From contig NZ_BNBR01000001.1 in assembly GCF_014656055.1 (NCBI RefSeq), forward strand, positions 868,001-932,000: DNA of 64,000 bases. The letters run 5' to 3'. Shown here one piece after another: positions 38,147-49,721 of the stretch. Source of the stretch: Streptomyces griseosporeus (GTDB taxonomy: Bacteria > Actinomycetota > Actinomycetes > Streptomycetales > Streptomycetaceae). The translations under genes were made by a program, and so were the position numbers. Positions within the stretch are counted from its first letter, which is position 1; every line of letters begins with the position of its first letter. The notes beneath the pieces were generated by a model. That model saw nothing but the letters and a program-made list of their open reading frames with translations. It was not told the origin of the DNA and ran no database searches.

Positions 38147-39367
38147 CTACGACACTCGCTGCCCCTTGCCCAGCGCGATCACGCCCGCCTTGGAGACCGT
38201 GTACAGCTCGGCGTCCCGGCTCGGGTTGACGCCGATCGTCGCACCGGGCGGCACCTCCACGTTCTTGTCCAGCACCGCGCCCCGGACGACCGCGCCGCGG
38301 CCGATGTGGACGTTGTCGTGCAGGACCGAGCCCTGGACGACCGCGCCCGGGTCCACCACCACGCCCGGGGAGAGGACCGAGCGGGTGACCTGGCCGCGGA
38401 TCAGGCAGCCGGCGCTGATGATCGACTCGCTGGCTATGCCGCCCGCGTTGAAGCGGGCCGGGGAGAGCTGGCCGGAGTGGGTGTAGATGGGCCACTGGCG
38501 GTTGTACAGGTTGAAGGCGGGGCGCTCGGCGATCAGGTCCATGTGGGCGTCGTAGTAGGCGTCCAGGGTGCCCACGTCCCGCCAGTAGCCCTGGTCGCGG
38601 CTGGTCTCGCCGGGCACGTGGTTGGCGCTGAAGTCGTAGAGGGCGGCCTCGCCGCGGTCGGTGAGCTGGGGCAGGATCGAGCCGCCCATGTCGTGGACGG
38701 AGGCGGGGTCCTCGGCGTCGCGCTGGAGCGCCTCGATGAGGGCCTTGGTCGTGAAGATGTAGTTGCCCATGGAGGCGAAGACGCACCCCGGGTCGTCCGC
38801 GAGGCCCGGCGGGTCGGTCGGCTTCTCCAGGAAGCCCTGCACCGTCTGCCCGTCCGAGCCGGGCGTGATCACGCCGAAGGCGGAGGACTCCTCGCGCGGC
38901 ACGCGGATGCCGGCCACGGTGACGCCCGCGCCGCTCTCGATGTGCTGGGCGAGCATCTGGCGCGGGTCCATGCGGTAGACGTGGTCGGCGCCGAAGACGG
39001 CGACGTACTCCGGCTGCTCGTCGTAGATCAGGTTGAGCGACTGCAGGATGGCGTCGGCGCTGCCCAGGTACCAGCGCGGGCCGAGGCGCTGCTGCGCGGG
39101 GACCGGGGTGACGTAGTTGCCGAGCAGGCTGGACATCCGCCAGGTGGTGGTGATGTGCCGGTCCAGCGAGTGCGACTTGTACTGCGTGAGCACGCAGATC
39201 CGCAGGATGTCGCCGTTGACCAGGTTGGACAGCACGAAGTCGACCAGGCGGTACGTCCCGCCGAAGGTGACCGCCGGTTTCGCGCGGTCGGCGGTCAGGG
39301 GCATCAGACGCTTGCCCTCTCCGCCGGCCAGCACGATGCCCAGCACCGAAGGTCCGCCACGCCGCAT
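38147..39367 (-). CDS. glgC: Glucose-1-phosphate adenylyltransferase
   Basis: 406-residue ADP-glucose pyrophosphorylase, the committed enzyme of glycogen and maltosyl-phosphate synthesis. The nucleotidyltransferase motif [20 protein letters not shown] and AKPAVTFGG open the protein. [25 protein letters not shown] and [19 protein letters not shown] are the substrate-binding segments. A left-handed beta helix of hexapeptide repeats closes it ([20 protein letters not shown]). Full length, all motifs intact. The ATG at 39367 follows GAGGGGAG and is chosen over an in-frame start five codons upstream. glgA lies 51 bases upstream, same strand, forming an operon. Confidence 0.95.
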   Translation of the reverse strand: MRRGGPSVLGIVLAGGEGKRLMPLTADRAKPAVTFGGTYRLVDFVLSNLVNGDILRICVLTQYKSHSLDRHITTTWRMSSLLGNYVTPVPAQQRLGPRWYLGSADAILQSLNLIYDEQPEYVAVFGADHVYRMDPRQMLAQHIESGAGVTVAGIRVPREESSAFGVITPGSDGQTVQGFLEKPTDPPGLADDPGCVFASMGNYIFTTKALIEALQRDAEDPASVHDMGGSILPQLTDRGEAALYDFSANHVPGETSRDQGYWRDVGTLDAYYDAHMDLIAERPAFNLYNRQWPIYTHSGQLSPARFNAGGIASESIISAGCLIRGQVTRSVLSPGVVVDPGAVVQGSVLHDNVHIGRGAVVRGAVLDKNVEVPPGATIGVNPSRDAELYTVSKAGVIALGKGQRVS

Positions 39368-39418
39368 GGCCGCTCCCCTCACCGCGATTGCCCCATGCCT
39401 GCCCCTGACCTGGGACGG

Positions 39419-40570
39419 CTAAGCCTGTTTCAGGATCTCCTCGTACAACCGCACCGTGCGCCGGGCCACCGCGTCCCAGCCGAACTCCTCCACCGCCCTC
39501 TCCCGTCCGGCCTCGCCCATCCGCCGCGCGGCCTGCGGATCTCCGATCACCGCGTCCAGCGCCCGGGCGAGTCCCGCCTCGAAGTCGTCGTCCAGAGGGA
39601 CGAGTACCCCGGTGCGGCCGTCGTCGACGACCTCGGGGATGCCGCCGACGCGGGACGCCACGACGGGGGTGCCGCAGGCCATCGCCTCCAGGTTGACGAT
39701 GCCGAGGGGTTCGTACACCGACGGGCAGACGAAGACCGCCGCGTGGGTCAGCAGCTGGATCACCTCCGGGCGCGGCAGCATCCGCGGGATCCAGAAGACG
39801 CCGTCGCGGACCCGGCTCAGCTCCTCGAACAGCTCGCGGAACTCGCGGTCGATCTCCGGGGTGTCCGGGGCGCCCGCGCAGAGCACAACCTGGGCCGCCG
39901 GGTCGATGCCGCGGACCGCGCGCAGCAGGTGGTCGACGCCTTTCTGCCGGGTGATGCGGCCGACGAACAGCACGTACGGGCGGCCGGGGTCGACGCCGAT
40001 CCGGGCCAGGGCCTCGGTGCCGTGGTCGGGGCGGTACAGGCCGGTGTCGATGCCGTTGTGGACGATGTGCACCCGGTCCGGGTCGAGGGCCGGGTAGCAG
40101 CCGAGGATGTCGTCCCGCATGGCACCGGAGACGGCGATGACCGCGTCGGCGGCCTCGATCGCGGTGCGCTCGGCCCAGCTGGACAGGTCGTACCCGCCGC
40201 CGAGCTGCTCTGCCTTCCAGGGGCGCAGCGGCTCCAGCGAGTGGGCGGTCATCACGTGCGGGATGCCGTGCAGCAGCTTGGCGAGGTGGCCGCCGAGGTT
40301 GGCGTACCAGGTGTGCGAGTGGACCAGCTCGCGGCCCTCCAGGGCGGCGGCCATGGACAGGTCGACGGAGAAGGTGCGCAGCGCGTCGTTGGCGCCGTCC
40401 AGGCGCGACCAGGGGCGGTGGCGCAGCACGCCGTCGGTGCGGCCCTCGCCCCAGCAGTGCACGTCGAGGTCGACCAGCGGCCGCAGCTCGCGGGCGAGGA
40501 ACTCGACGTGGACACCCGCGCCGCCGTACACGTCCGGGGGATACTCCCGGGTCAGCAGTCCCACTCGCAC
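39419..40570 (-). CDS. glgA: GT4-type glycogen synthase / maltose-1-phosphate synthase
   Basis: 383-residue glycosyltransferase, GT-B fold, actinobacterial GlgA type. The N-terminal domain begins MRVGLLTREYPPDVYGGAGV with the nucleotide-sugar loop. The C-terminal domain has LFVGRITRQKGVDHLLRAVR and the donor site CPSVYEPLGIVNLEAMACGT (E-x7-E). It uses ADP-glucose made by the neighbouring GlgC. In mycobacteria the equivalent protein (GlgM) makes maltose-1-phosphate for the GlgE route rather than elongating glycogen directly; which applies here is not decided. GTG start at 40570. Confidence 0.9.
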   Translation of the reverse strand: MRVGLLTREYPPDVYGGAGVHVEFLARELRPLVDLDVHCWGEGRTDGVLRHRPWSRLDGANDALRTFSVDLSMAAALEGRELVHSHTWYANLGGHLAKLLHGIPHVMTAHSLEPLRPWKAEQLGGGYDLSSWAERTAIEAADAVIAVSGAMRDDILGCYPALDPDRVHIVHNGIDTGLYRPDHGTEALARIGVDPGRPYVLFVGRITRQKGVDHLLRAVRGIDPAAQVVLCAGAPDTPEIDREFRELFEELSRVRDGVFWIPRMLPRPEVIQLLTHAAVFVCPSVYEPLGIVNLEAMACGTPVVASRVGGIPEVVDDGRTGVLVPLDDDFEAGLARALDAVIGDPQAARRMGEAGRERAVEEFGWDAVARRTVRLYEEILKQA

Positions 40571-40610
40571 CCGGAACCCCCTGCTGCTCGGCGGCTGTTC
40601 CCCTTCATGG

Positions 40611-41360
40611 TCACCCAGATGCGGCGTGCGGGGAAGAGCGCGGGGGCCGGACGAAGCAGCAGTCGCCGCAGACCCCGCCGCCGGGCACCCGGTAGTACAG
40701 GCAGCAGCTGCGCCGCCGGAAGGCGGTGCCGGTGAGGTTTCCGGTGCCGGCGAGGTACGGATGGGCGAGCAGTTCGGCGGTGCGGGCCCGGGCCTGTGCG
40801 GCGGCGTCGGTACGGCCCTGAGCGCGCGCCCAGCGCTCCAGCTGGCGGGCGGCGCCGGTGAGCGCGGAGGCGGCGTTGCCGCGCAGCAGCCCGGGCGCGA
40901 GGCGGTACCCGGCCCGCAGAGCGGCCTCCAGGGGCCGCAGATGACCGTCGATCACGACGTCCGCCAGCCGGTCCGCGGGCAGCGGTCGTACGGCGTCCAG
41001 CACCAGGTCGTCGGGGGCGCTGCCGTCGGGGTCCCAGCGCAGCAGCCGCGGGTCGAGGTCGGGGACGGCGCCGTGGAGGACTGCGCAGGCCAGGGGCGCC
41101 GACCACAGGCGGGCGGCGAGGCCGAGGTGGGCCACGGAGGCGGCGACGCGCGGCTCGGGGGCGCGCAGGGCGGCGGCCACCTTGCCGACGCGGAAATCCA
41201 GTGGATTCCCGTAAACATCCGACGTTTGATGGTCGTACACCTGCGCGAGCGCGGGTGCGGACGGGGGCGGCCCTCCGGTGGTGCGTAGGAGGAAGTAGCC
41301 GCCGAGCGGGCGCAGCGCTGCGAGGTCGGGGTCGAGGTCCACGACCAGCAGTAGTACCAA
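40611..41360 (-). CDS. FhuF-like (2Fe-2S) ferric-siderophore reductase family protein
   Basis: 249-residue soluble protein. The C-terminus has the FhuF iron-sulphur signature Cys-Cys-x10-Cys-x2-Cys (SCCLYYRVPGGGVCGDCC), which in FhuF holds a 2Fe-2S cluster that reduces ferric siderophores. The N-terminal part is Ala/Leu-rich with no membrane span. The start is uncertain: TTG 41360 and GTG 41342 are both in frame and neither has a good ribosome site; an in-frame stop lies just upstream at 41379-41381. No siderophore transport genes are beside it. It is divergent from the DMT transporter. Confidence 0.82.
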   Translation of the reverse strand: MVLLLVVDLDPDLAALRPLGGYFLLRTTGGPPPSAPALAQVYDHQTSDVYGNPLDFRVGKVAAALRAPEPRVAASVAHLGLAARLWSAPLACAVLHGAVPDLDPRLLRWDPDGSAPDDLVLDAVRPLPADRLADVVIDGHLRPLEAALRAGYRLAPGLLRGNAASALTGAARQLERWARAQGRTDAAAQARARTAELLAHPYLAGTGNLTGTAFRRRSCCLYYRVPGGGVCGDCCFVRPPRSSPHAASG

Positions 41361-41568
41361 GCCGGGCGCCGGGTGCGATCAGGGGGCCGTCGGGGTCGCG
41401 CCCACCCAGGGGAGGAGGGCGCGTGCGGCGTACTCCATCGGCAGTAGGACCCATTGCGTGCTCAGGGACGACGACGGGAACAGCGGAAAGGGGCATCGTG
41501 TTGCCTATGGAAGCCGACCGTTCGTCGCGCCGGGCCCATGGCCCCCGCCTCACGCAGAGGAGCAGCTC

Positions 41569-44342
<2,774 letters not shown>

Positions 44343-45782
44343 ATGAGCACTTCAGCGCAGATCGGCGTCACGGGTCTGGCGGTCATGGGCCGCAACCTCG
44401 CCCGGAACTTCGCCCGCAACGGCTACACGGTGGCCGTGCACAACCGGACGGCGGCGCGCACCCACGCGCTCGTCGAGGAGTTCGGGCAGGAGGGCGACTT
44501 CATCGCGGCCGAGACCGCCAAGGAGTTCGTGGCGGCGCTGGAGCGCCCGCGGCGCCTCGTGGTCATGGTGAAGGCCGGTGAGCCGACGGACGCGGTGATC
44601 CAGGAGTTCGCGCCGCTCCTGGAGCCCGGCGACATGATCATCGACGGTGGCAACGCGCACTTCGCGGACACCCGCCGCCGGGAGCGCGACCTGCGGGAGC
44701 GGGGCATCCACTTCGTCGGCATGGGCGTCTCGGGCGGTGAGGAGGGCGCGCTGCACGGCCCGAGCATCATGCCGGGCGGCCCGAAGGAGTCGTACGACTC
44801 GCTCGGCCCGATGCTGGAGAAGATCTCCGCGAAGGCGGCGGACGGCGCGCCGTGCGTGACGCACGTGGGTCCCGACGGCGCGGGTCACTTCGTGAAGATG
44901 GTCCACAACGGCATCGAGTACGCCGACATGCAGCTGATCGGCGAGGCGTACCAGCTGCTGCGGGATGTCGCCGGGTACTCCCCCGCCGAGATCGCGGAGA
45001 TCTTCCGCACGTGGAACACCGGGCGGCTGGACTCCTACCTGATCGAGATCACGGCCGAGGTGCTGTCGCACGTGGACGCGGCGACGGGCAAGCCGTTCGT
45101 GGACGTCGTGGTGGACCAGGCGGAGCAGAAGGGCACCGGCCGCTGGACCGTGCAGATCGCGCTGGACCTGGGCGTGCCGGTCTCGGGCATCGCGGAGGCG
45201 GTGTTCGCGCGCTCGCTGTCGGGCCACGCGCAGCTGCGGGAGGCCTCACGGGGGCTGGCCGGCCCGAAGGCGGCGCCGCTGAACGAGGCGGAGGCGGCGG
45301 CGTTCGCGGACCGGGTGGAGCAGGCGCTGTACGCGTCGAAGATCGTGTCGTACACGCAGGGCTTCCACGAGATCGCCGCGGGCAGCGAGGAGTACGGCTG
45401 GGACATCGACCTCGGTGCCGTGTCGTCGATCTGGCGGGGCGGCTGCATCATCCGGGCGGCTTTCCTGGACCGCATCCGCGCCGCCTACGACGCGCGGCCG
45501 GACCTGCCGAGCCTGCTGTCCGACGAGACGTTCGCGCGGGAGATCGCGGACGCGCAGGACGCCTGGCGCGAGGTCCTGGTCTCGGCGACGCTCCAGGGCG
45601 TGCCCACGCCGGGCTTCGCCGCGGCTCTCGCCTACTACGACGCCCTGCGCGCCGAGCGGCTGCCGGCCGCGCTCACCCAGGGCCAGCGGGACTTCTTCGG
45701 CGCGCACACCTACCGGCGCGTCGACCGGGACGGCTCGTTCCACACGCTGTGGGGCGGGGACCGGTCCGAGGTGTCCGCGTAG
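44343..45782 (+). CDS. gnd: 6-phosphogluconate dehydrogenase, decarboxylating
   Basis: 479-residue enzyme of the pentose phosphate pathway that makes ribulose-5-phosphate, carbon dioxide and NADPH. The N-terminal Rossmann motif is GVTGLAVMGRNLARNFARNG. Substrate contacts are intact: MVKAGEPTDAVI, IDGGNAHFADTRRR, GMGVSGGEEGALHGPSIMPG and HFVKMVHNGIEYADMQ with the catalytic Lys. The C-terminal all-helical dimer tail ends in the usual HTYRRVDRDGSFHTLWG. Full length of the 470-480 residue class. ATG at 44343 after AGGAGCAGG. Confidence 0.96.
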   Translation: MSTSAQIGVTGLAVMGRNLARNFARNGYTVAVHNRTAARTHALVEEFGQEGDFIAAETAKEFVAALERPRRLVVMVKAGEPTDAVIQEFAPLLEPGDMIIDGGNAHFADTRRRERDLRERGIHFVGMGVSGGEEGALHGPSIMPGGPKESYDSLGPMLEKISAKAADGAPCVTHVGPDGAGHFVKMVHNGIEYADMQLIGEAYQLLRDVAGYSPAEIAEIFRTWNTGRLDSYLIEITAEVLSHVDAATGKPFVDVVVDQAEQKGTGRWTVQIALDLGVPVSGIAEAVFARSLSGHAQLREASRGLAGPKAAPLNEAEAAAFADRVEQALYASKIVSYTQGFHEIAAGSEEYGWDIDLGAVSSIWRGGCIIRAAFLDRIRAAYDARPDLPSLLSDETFAREIADAQDAWREVLVSATLQGVPTPGFAAALAYYDALRAERLPAALTQGQRDFFGAHTYRRVDRDGSFHTLWGGDRSEVSA

Positions 45783-45840
45783 GGGCTGCTGACCGCTGCT
45801 GACACGGGGTCAGGAGCTGTCGGCCTGCGTTAAGTGGATG

Positions 45841-45871
45841 AAGGGCCCTCCCGTCTGGCGGGAGGGCCCTT
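45841..45871. terminator. Strong bidirectional terminator
   Basis: AAGGGCCCTCCCG (45841-45853) pairs perfectly with CGGGAGGGCCCTT (45859-45871) over a five-base loop, giving a 13-bp stem. It lies between the stops of gnd and the convergent proline-rich gene. Confidence 0.9.
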
Positions 45872-45928
45872 GCGCATCCCTGGTCGGGGCCTTTGCCGAT
45901 CCGGTGGCCGGCCCGCACGCCCCGTGGT

Positions 45929-46324
45929 TCAGCTGAGCGGCGGCCCCGGCTCGGGATTGGGCACGGGTTCGGGGCCCGGCGGGACGGGAGAGGGGTCCGG
46001 CGCGGGAGGGACGGGTGAGGGGTCGGGCGCCGGCGGAACCGGTGACGGGTCGGGGCCCGGCGGTACGGGCGACGGGTCGGGGCCGGGAATCGGCCCCGGG
46101 GGCGGTCCGGGCGGCGTCGGCTGCGGTCCCGGGGGCTGCGGGCCGGGAGGCTGCGGACCAGGGGGCGGCGGCTGCGGGCCGGGAGGCGGGGGCGGGGCAG
46201 GGCTCGGCGGGGGTCCGGGGGCCGGGGGCGGCTCGGGCGGCGGCACCGGGTGCGGTTCCGGCGGCGCCGGGTCCGGGCCGGGCGTGGGACCCGGGTGGAC
46301 GGGGTCGGGGAAGGGGTTGGTCAT
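45929..46324 (-). CDS. Proline-rich tandem-repeat protein, function unknown
   Basis: 131-residue protein, mostly Pro with Gly, Ala, Asp, Ser and Gln. ATG 46324 follows GGAGG five bases upstream, a near-ideal ribosome site. The protein opens MTNPFPDPVHPGPTPGPDPA, has a PPGPQPPGPQ segment, then four nearly identical nine-residue repeats PDPSPVPP(G/A), and ends NPEPGPPLS. No signal peptide or cysteine. It would be an extended polyproline rod or disordered chain, and long Pro runs would need elongation factor P. Cellular role is not apparent. The opposite-strand Gly-rich frame lacks a credible start. Confidence 0.65.
   Translation of the reverse strand: MTNPFPDPVHPGPTPGPDPAPPEPHPVPPPEPPPAPGPPPSPAPPPPPGPQPPPPGPQPPGPQPPGPQPTPPGPPPGPIPGPDPSPVPPGPDPSPVPPAPDPSPVPPAPDPSPVPPGPEPVPNPEPGPPLS
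45972..46085. repeat. 27-bp tandem repeats inside the proline-rich gene
   Basis: About four imperfect 27-bp units encode PDPSPVPP(G/A). Units differ mainly at silent positions and the last codon, suggesting recent expansion followed by drift. Boundaries are approximate. Confidence 0.6.
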
Positions 46325-46449
46325 CGTGTCCTCCGGCCAACAGGTCGACCTTGGCTCTGGACTACTCCCCCGCCTACCCGGAGGCGCCGCGCGCAGTCAC
46401 CCACGGGGAGCAACGGGCAGGGCCGGGTGGCGCACGCGGCGCGAGGGGC

Positions 46450-46878
46450 TCAGCGGCGTACGACGGCCTGTTGCAGCAGCTGCTGGAGCTGGGTCTGCTG
46501 TTCTCCGGTGAGGCCGGCCAACGGGGAGTCCTGGGCCAGCAGTTCCAGGAGGCGGGCGCGCAGGGCCGTGCCCTCGGCGGTGAGGACGAGGTGGCGGGCG
46601 CGGCGGTCGGTGGGGTGGGCGCGGCGTTCGACGAGGCCCTGCTTCTCCAGCCGGTCGACGACGAAGGTGGCGTTGGAGGGCTCGCAGCTCATGCGGTCGG
46701 CCAGTTCCCGCATGGTCAACGGGCCGGTCATCTCCCGCAGCGCGGTCGCCTGGGGCGCGGTGAGGCCGAGGGCGGCGGCGCGCACGCGGACGTGGTCGGC
46801 GATCTGCTGGGCGAGGCCGTTGACCAGACCGCACAGTTCCCGCTCGGCGACGGTCGGCTGCTGCGGGGAGTTCGTCAT
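46450..46878 (-). CDS. MarR family transcriptional regulator
   Basis: 142-residue winged-helix repressor. The recognition region is LTMRELADRMSCEPSNATFV followed by the wing RLEKQGLVERRAHPTDRRAR. Dimerisation helices lie at both ends. It is divergent from the metallo-hydrolase gene at 47004, with palindromic sites in the 125-bp gap, so it probably controls that gene and itself. Inducer unknown. Confidence 0.9.
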   Translation of the reverse strand: MTNSPQQPTVAERELCGLVNGLAQQIADHVRVRAAALGLTAPQATALREMTGPLTMRELADRMSCEPSNATFVVDRLEKQGLVERRAHPTDRRARHLVLTAEGTALRARLLELLAQDSPLAGLTGEQQTQLQQLLQQAVVRR

Positions 46879-46897
46879 GGCCTCATCCTAGCAACCC

Positions 46898-46941
46898 CAT
46901 CAAGCCTGAACCTTTCTAGCTTGAACGTTTCGAGCTTGATG
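46898..46941. promoter_or_regulatory. MarR operator candidates
   Basis: AGCTTGAACGTTTCGAGCT (46918-46936) is a near palindrome of the MarR type. Around it CATCAAGC (46898-46905) and GCTTGATG (46934-46941) are perfect inverted arms. The word TCAAGC/GCTTGA recurs three times in 44 bases. Confidence 0.55.
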
Positions 46942-47003
46942 CTTATGGTTTCCCTGACGCGGCTTCAGAACCCTTTCCCCCGAGCACTCGACGAGGACGA
47001 CCG

Positions 47004-47888
47004 ATGACGACGACGAACCTTGCAGTGGACGACGAGACCGCACGCCTGCGCCGCCCGGCGGGCATCCGCTCGATACGGCTGGGCACGACGAAGGTGTCGT
47101 TCGTGCCGGACGGGGTGGTGCTGCTGCCGCCGCGGGGCTGGCTTCCCGACACCACGGACGAGGTGTGGCGCGCCCACCCCGAGTACCTGGACGAGTCCGG
47201 CCACCTGGTGGCGAGCCTCGGCGGGCTGCTGGTGGAGAACGGCGACCGCGCGCTGCTGATCGACACGGGCTTCGGCCCGCAGTCACTGCCGGCCGACCCG
47301 GCGACGCCGCGCGGGCCCATCCGGGGAGGCGCGCTCCTGGAGAACCTGGCGGCCCTCGGCCGCCACCCGCGGGACGTGGAGGCGGTGGCCTTCACCCACC
47401 TGCACCCCGACCACCTCGGCTGGACCGACCGGCCGGCCCCGGGCACGGACCGGCCCGCGTTCGCGCACGCCCCGCACCTGGTGTCGGCGCCGGAATGGGC
47501 CGCGCGGGCCGACGGTCATGGAGAACAGGCGGCGGCACTGGAGCCGTACGTGCGCACGGTGACGGACGGGGAGGAGATCTTCCCGGGCGTACGGGTCCGG
47601 GTGACCGGCGGGCACACGCCCGGCCACACCACGTACGAGATCACTTCGGGCGGGCGGCGGCTGATCGCCTTCGGCGACGCCCTGCACTCACCGGTCCAGA
47701 TCGGGCATCCGGAGTGGTCGGCGGCGGTCGACCACGACCCGGCCCGCGCCGCCGCACAGCGCCGCGCCCTGATCGCCGAACTGGCGAAGCCGGACACCAT
47801 CGGCTTCGGCATCCACTTCGCGGACGTGGTGTTCGGCCGGGTCGGGCGGGGCGAGTCCGGCCCGGTCTGGGAGCCGGTGGACGAGTGA
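47004..47888 (+). CDS. Metallo-beta-lactamase-fold hydrolase
   Basis: 294-residue MBL-fold enzyme. The metal-binding signature is THLHPDHLGW (HxHxDH), followed by the His of GGHTPGHTTYE, the Asp in FGDALHSP and a late His in GIHFADVV. It resembles the quorum-quenching lactonase / YtnP-type and general Zn-hydrolase groups; substrate cannot be assigned. No signal peptide. It is paired with the divergent MarR gene, suggesting an inducible detoxifying or lactone-cleaving role. Confidence 0.88.
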   Translation: MTTTNLAVDDETARLRRPAGIRSIRLGTTKVSFVPDGVVLLPPRGWLPDTTDEVWRAHPEYLDESGHLVASLGGLLVENGDRALLIDTGFGPQSLPADPATPRGPIRGGALLENLAALGRHPRDVEAVAFTHLHPDHLGWTDRPAPGTDRPAFAHAPHLVSAPEWAARADGHGEQAAALEPYVRTVTDGEEIFPGVRVRVTGGHTPGHTTYEITSGGRRLIAFGDALHSPVQIGHPEWSAAVDHDPARAAAQRRALIAELAKPDTIGFGIHFADVVFGRVGRGESGPVWEPVDE

Positions 47889-47941
47889 GCCGGGGGCGCG
47901 CGCCGCAACCGTCTCGGCGTCAACGCCCCCGTGGCTGCCCT

Positions 47942-48289
47942 CTAGAACCGCCCGGGGTGGGCCGCCAGCCACGCCTTGGCCGCCCGCAGCAGCTCCGGGT
48001 CGGCCTCGGGGGCCTCCTCCGGGTGGCGGGCGGCCCACTTGACGACATAGGGGCAGAGCGGGGCGACGGGCACCTGCTCGCGGGCGGCGATGCCGTACAG
48101 CTCGCGGGCGAGCGAGCCCGCGATGCCCTGGCCCTCGTGGGCGGGCTCGACGATCGTGTGGACCGGGACCAGGGCGCGCTCGGGCGCGTCGAGGACGAAG
48201 TACTCGATGTGGCCGACGACCTCGCCGTCCGCACCCAGCGCCTCCAGGCGGCCGGCCGCCCGGTCGTCGCGGATCTCGATGTCGCTCAT
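47942..48289 (-). CDS. Small GNAT-fold N-acetyltransferase
   Basis: 115-residue protein of the short GNAT group (YjdJ-like). The acetyl-CoA segment is VPVHTIVEPAHEGQGIAGSL, with the Q/R-x2-G-x-G/A loop as EGQGIAGS, and PVAPLCPYVVKWAARHPE follows as in the family. It is too short for a full aminoglycoside-type acetyltransferase. Substrate unknown. It lies 44 bases downstream of panD on the same strand and may be co-transcribed with it. Confidence 0.85.
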   Translation of the reverse strand: MSDIEIRDDRAAGRLEALGADGEVVGHIEYFVLDAPERALVPVHTIVEPAHEGQGIAGSLARELYGIAAREQVPVAPLCPYVVKWAARHPEEAPEADPELLRAAKAWLAAHPGRF

Positions 48290-48333
48290 GGGCTCGCTCC
48301 TGGTCCGTCGGGGTGCCTGCGCCGATCAGCCGG

Positions 48334-48753
48334 TCAGGCCGGGACGGCCTGCGGGCTGCGCTCCTGGTCCGAGCCCGGCACCGGCTCCGACGGGTCGGCA
48401 CCCAGCGCCACGATCCGGTTGTCGTGGTCCACATGCACCACTCGCGGCTTCAGCGCCCGCGCCTCGGCGTCGGAGACCTGAGCGTAACTGATGATGATCA
48501 CCAGGTCACCGGGGTGCACGAGATGGGCGGCGGCCCCGTTGATCCCGATGACCCCCGACCCCCGCTCGCCCTCGATGACATACGTCTCCAGGCGGGCGCC
48601 GTTGGTGATGTCGACGATGTGCACCAGCTCACCGGGCAGCAGATCGGCGGCGTCCAGCAGGTCGGCGTCGATGGTCACCGATCCCACGTAGTGCAGGTCG
48701 GCCTGGGTGACGGTGGCGCGGTGGATCTTGGACTTGAACATGGTGCGCAGCAT
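48334..48753 (-). CDS. panD: Aspartate 1-decarboxylase proenzyme
   Basis: 139-residue pyruvoyl enzyme that makes beta-alanine for pantothenate and coenzyme A. It self-cleaves between Gly24 and Ser25 in HYVGSVTID, giving the pyruvoyl group. Other family residues are present: [60 protein letters not shown]. The C-terminal 20 residues are a short variable tail. ATG at 48753. No panB or panC is adjacent. Confidence 0.95.
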   Translation of the reverse strand: MLRTMFKSKIHRATVTQADLHYVGSVTIDADLLDAADLLPGELVHIVDITNGARLETYVIEGERGSGVIGINGAAAHLVHPGDLVIIISYAQVSDAEARALKPRVVHVDHDNRIVALGADPSEPVPGSDQERSPQAVPA

Positions 48754-48956
48754 GTTGAACTCCCGGAAGACGGCTCCCTGCCTGCTTCCTGCAGGTCAGG
48801 GGCGGTATCACTGTACAACTGTCACGCGCCCGACTCGAAGATTGTGAGGAACATCGCTTCACTCTGAGGAAAGGGCTCCCCACCTGCAGTTCCGCGCGAG
48901 CCCGCTTACTACGAGATTGCGGACGATGGACCTCCGGCGCTCACGCGCCGCCCGGC

Positions 48957-49637
48957 TCACTCTTCGGCGTCCTCTGCCGGAACGGCCACGCCCAGCAGGG
49001 CGAGGCAGATGTGCAGTACGGCGTCCTTCAGGCCGGGGACCTCGCCGATGCGCCCCTGGCGCAGGAGGCGGCAGACGGCTTCGTGTGTAGCGTCAGCAGC
49101 GGCCATGTAGGCCTCGTCGGGGACACGGCGGTGACCAGGAATCCTGGCGCGCCAGGCGCGCATCGACTCGGCGAACCAGGAGCGGCAGGCGTCCTGGTGC
49201 TCCTGCGCACGTCCGCCGGCCGCCGCCGTCTCCAGGAAGAACGCTTTGGCGAATTCCGGCTCTTCGGCGATCAGCCCGAGAAACGCCTGGATCGAGGCAC
49301 GAAGCGTCGCCACAGGGGAGAGCGACTGCGTCGACGAGCGGGCGAACGACGCCTCAAGCCGCTTGACCATGAGCTCGCGTCCCGTCTCCGCAGCGGCGAT
49401 GAAGCACTCCCCCTTGTCCGCGAACAGCTCGTAGAACGTCTTGCGGGACACGCCCGCCCGCGCCGTCACATCGGCCACGGTCGTGGTGAGGTAGCCCTTT
49501 TCGGCAACCACGGTCGTCATCGCGTAAAGCAGCCGCTGGCGCTGCGAGCCCGTCACACGCTCCCTCGCGAGCCCGTGCGGCCCGCGGGGAAGGTCGGTCA
49601 GGCTCGGCTGCAGCAGCGGCCGGATCGGCTCTCTCAT
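48957..49637 (-). CDS. TetR family transcriptional regulator
   Basis: 226-residue repressor. The helix-turn-helix is TTTVADVTARAGVSRKTFYE followed by LFADKGECF (about 51-79), preceded by a 30-residue extension. The ligand domain is helical with SIQAFLGLIAEEPEFAKAFF. It is divergent from the secreted beta-helix gene, with a perfect 11-bp inverted repeat between, so probably controls both. The effector is unknown. Confidence 0.9.
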   Translation of the reverse strand: MREPIRPLLQPSLTDLPRGPHGLARERVTGSQRQRLLYAMTTVVAEKGYLTTTVADVTARAGVSRKTFYELFADKGECFIAAAETGRELMVKRLEASFARSSTQSLSPVATLRASIQAFLGLIAEEPEFAKAFFLETAAAGGRAQEHQDACRSWFAESMRAWRARIPGHRRVPDEAYMAAADATHEAVCRLLRQGRIGEVPGLKDAVLHICLALLGVAVPAEDAEE

Positions 49638-49686
49638 GAGTGAGAAACAGTCTGGTACACGTTATAGACGCAAGCGTTTCTCACTC
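49638..49686. promoter_or_regulatory. Probable TetR operator
   Basis: GAGTGAGAAAC (49638-49648) and GTTTCTCACTC (49676-49686) are perfect 11-bp inverted arms with a 27-base spacer that holds a TATAAC-like -10 on the minus strand. Binding here would cover both divergent promoters. Confidence 0.65.
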
Positions 49687-49721
49687 GACGTCATCTTACG
49701 AGGAAGCAGGAGCGCACCTTC

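Noticed and set aside
45834..46511. Gly-rich plus-strand frame resembling a PGRS protein
   Set aside because: Its start lies within the gnd terminator and has no ribosome site; the minus-strand proline-rich frame has a strong one.
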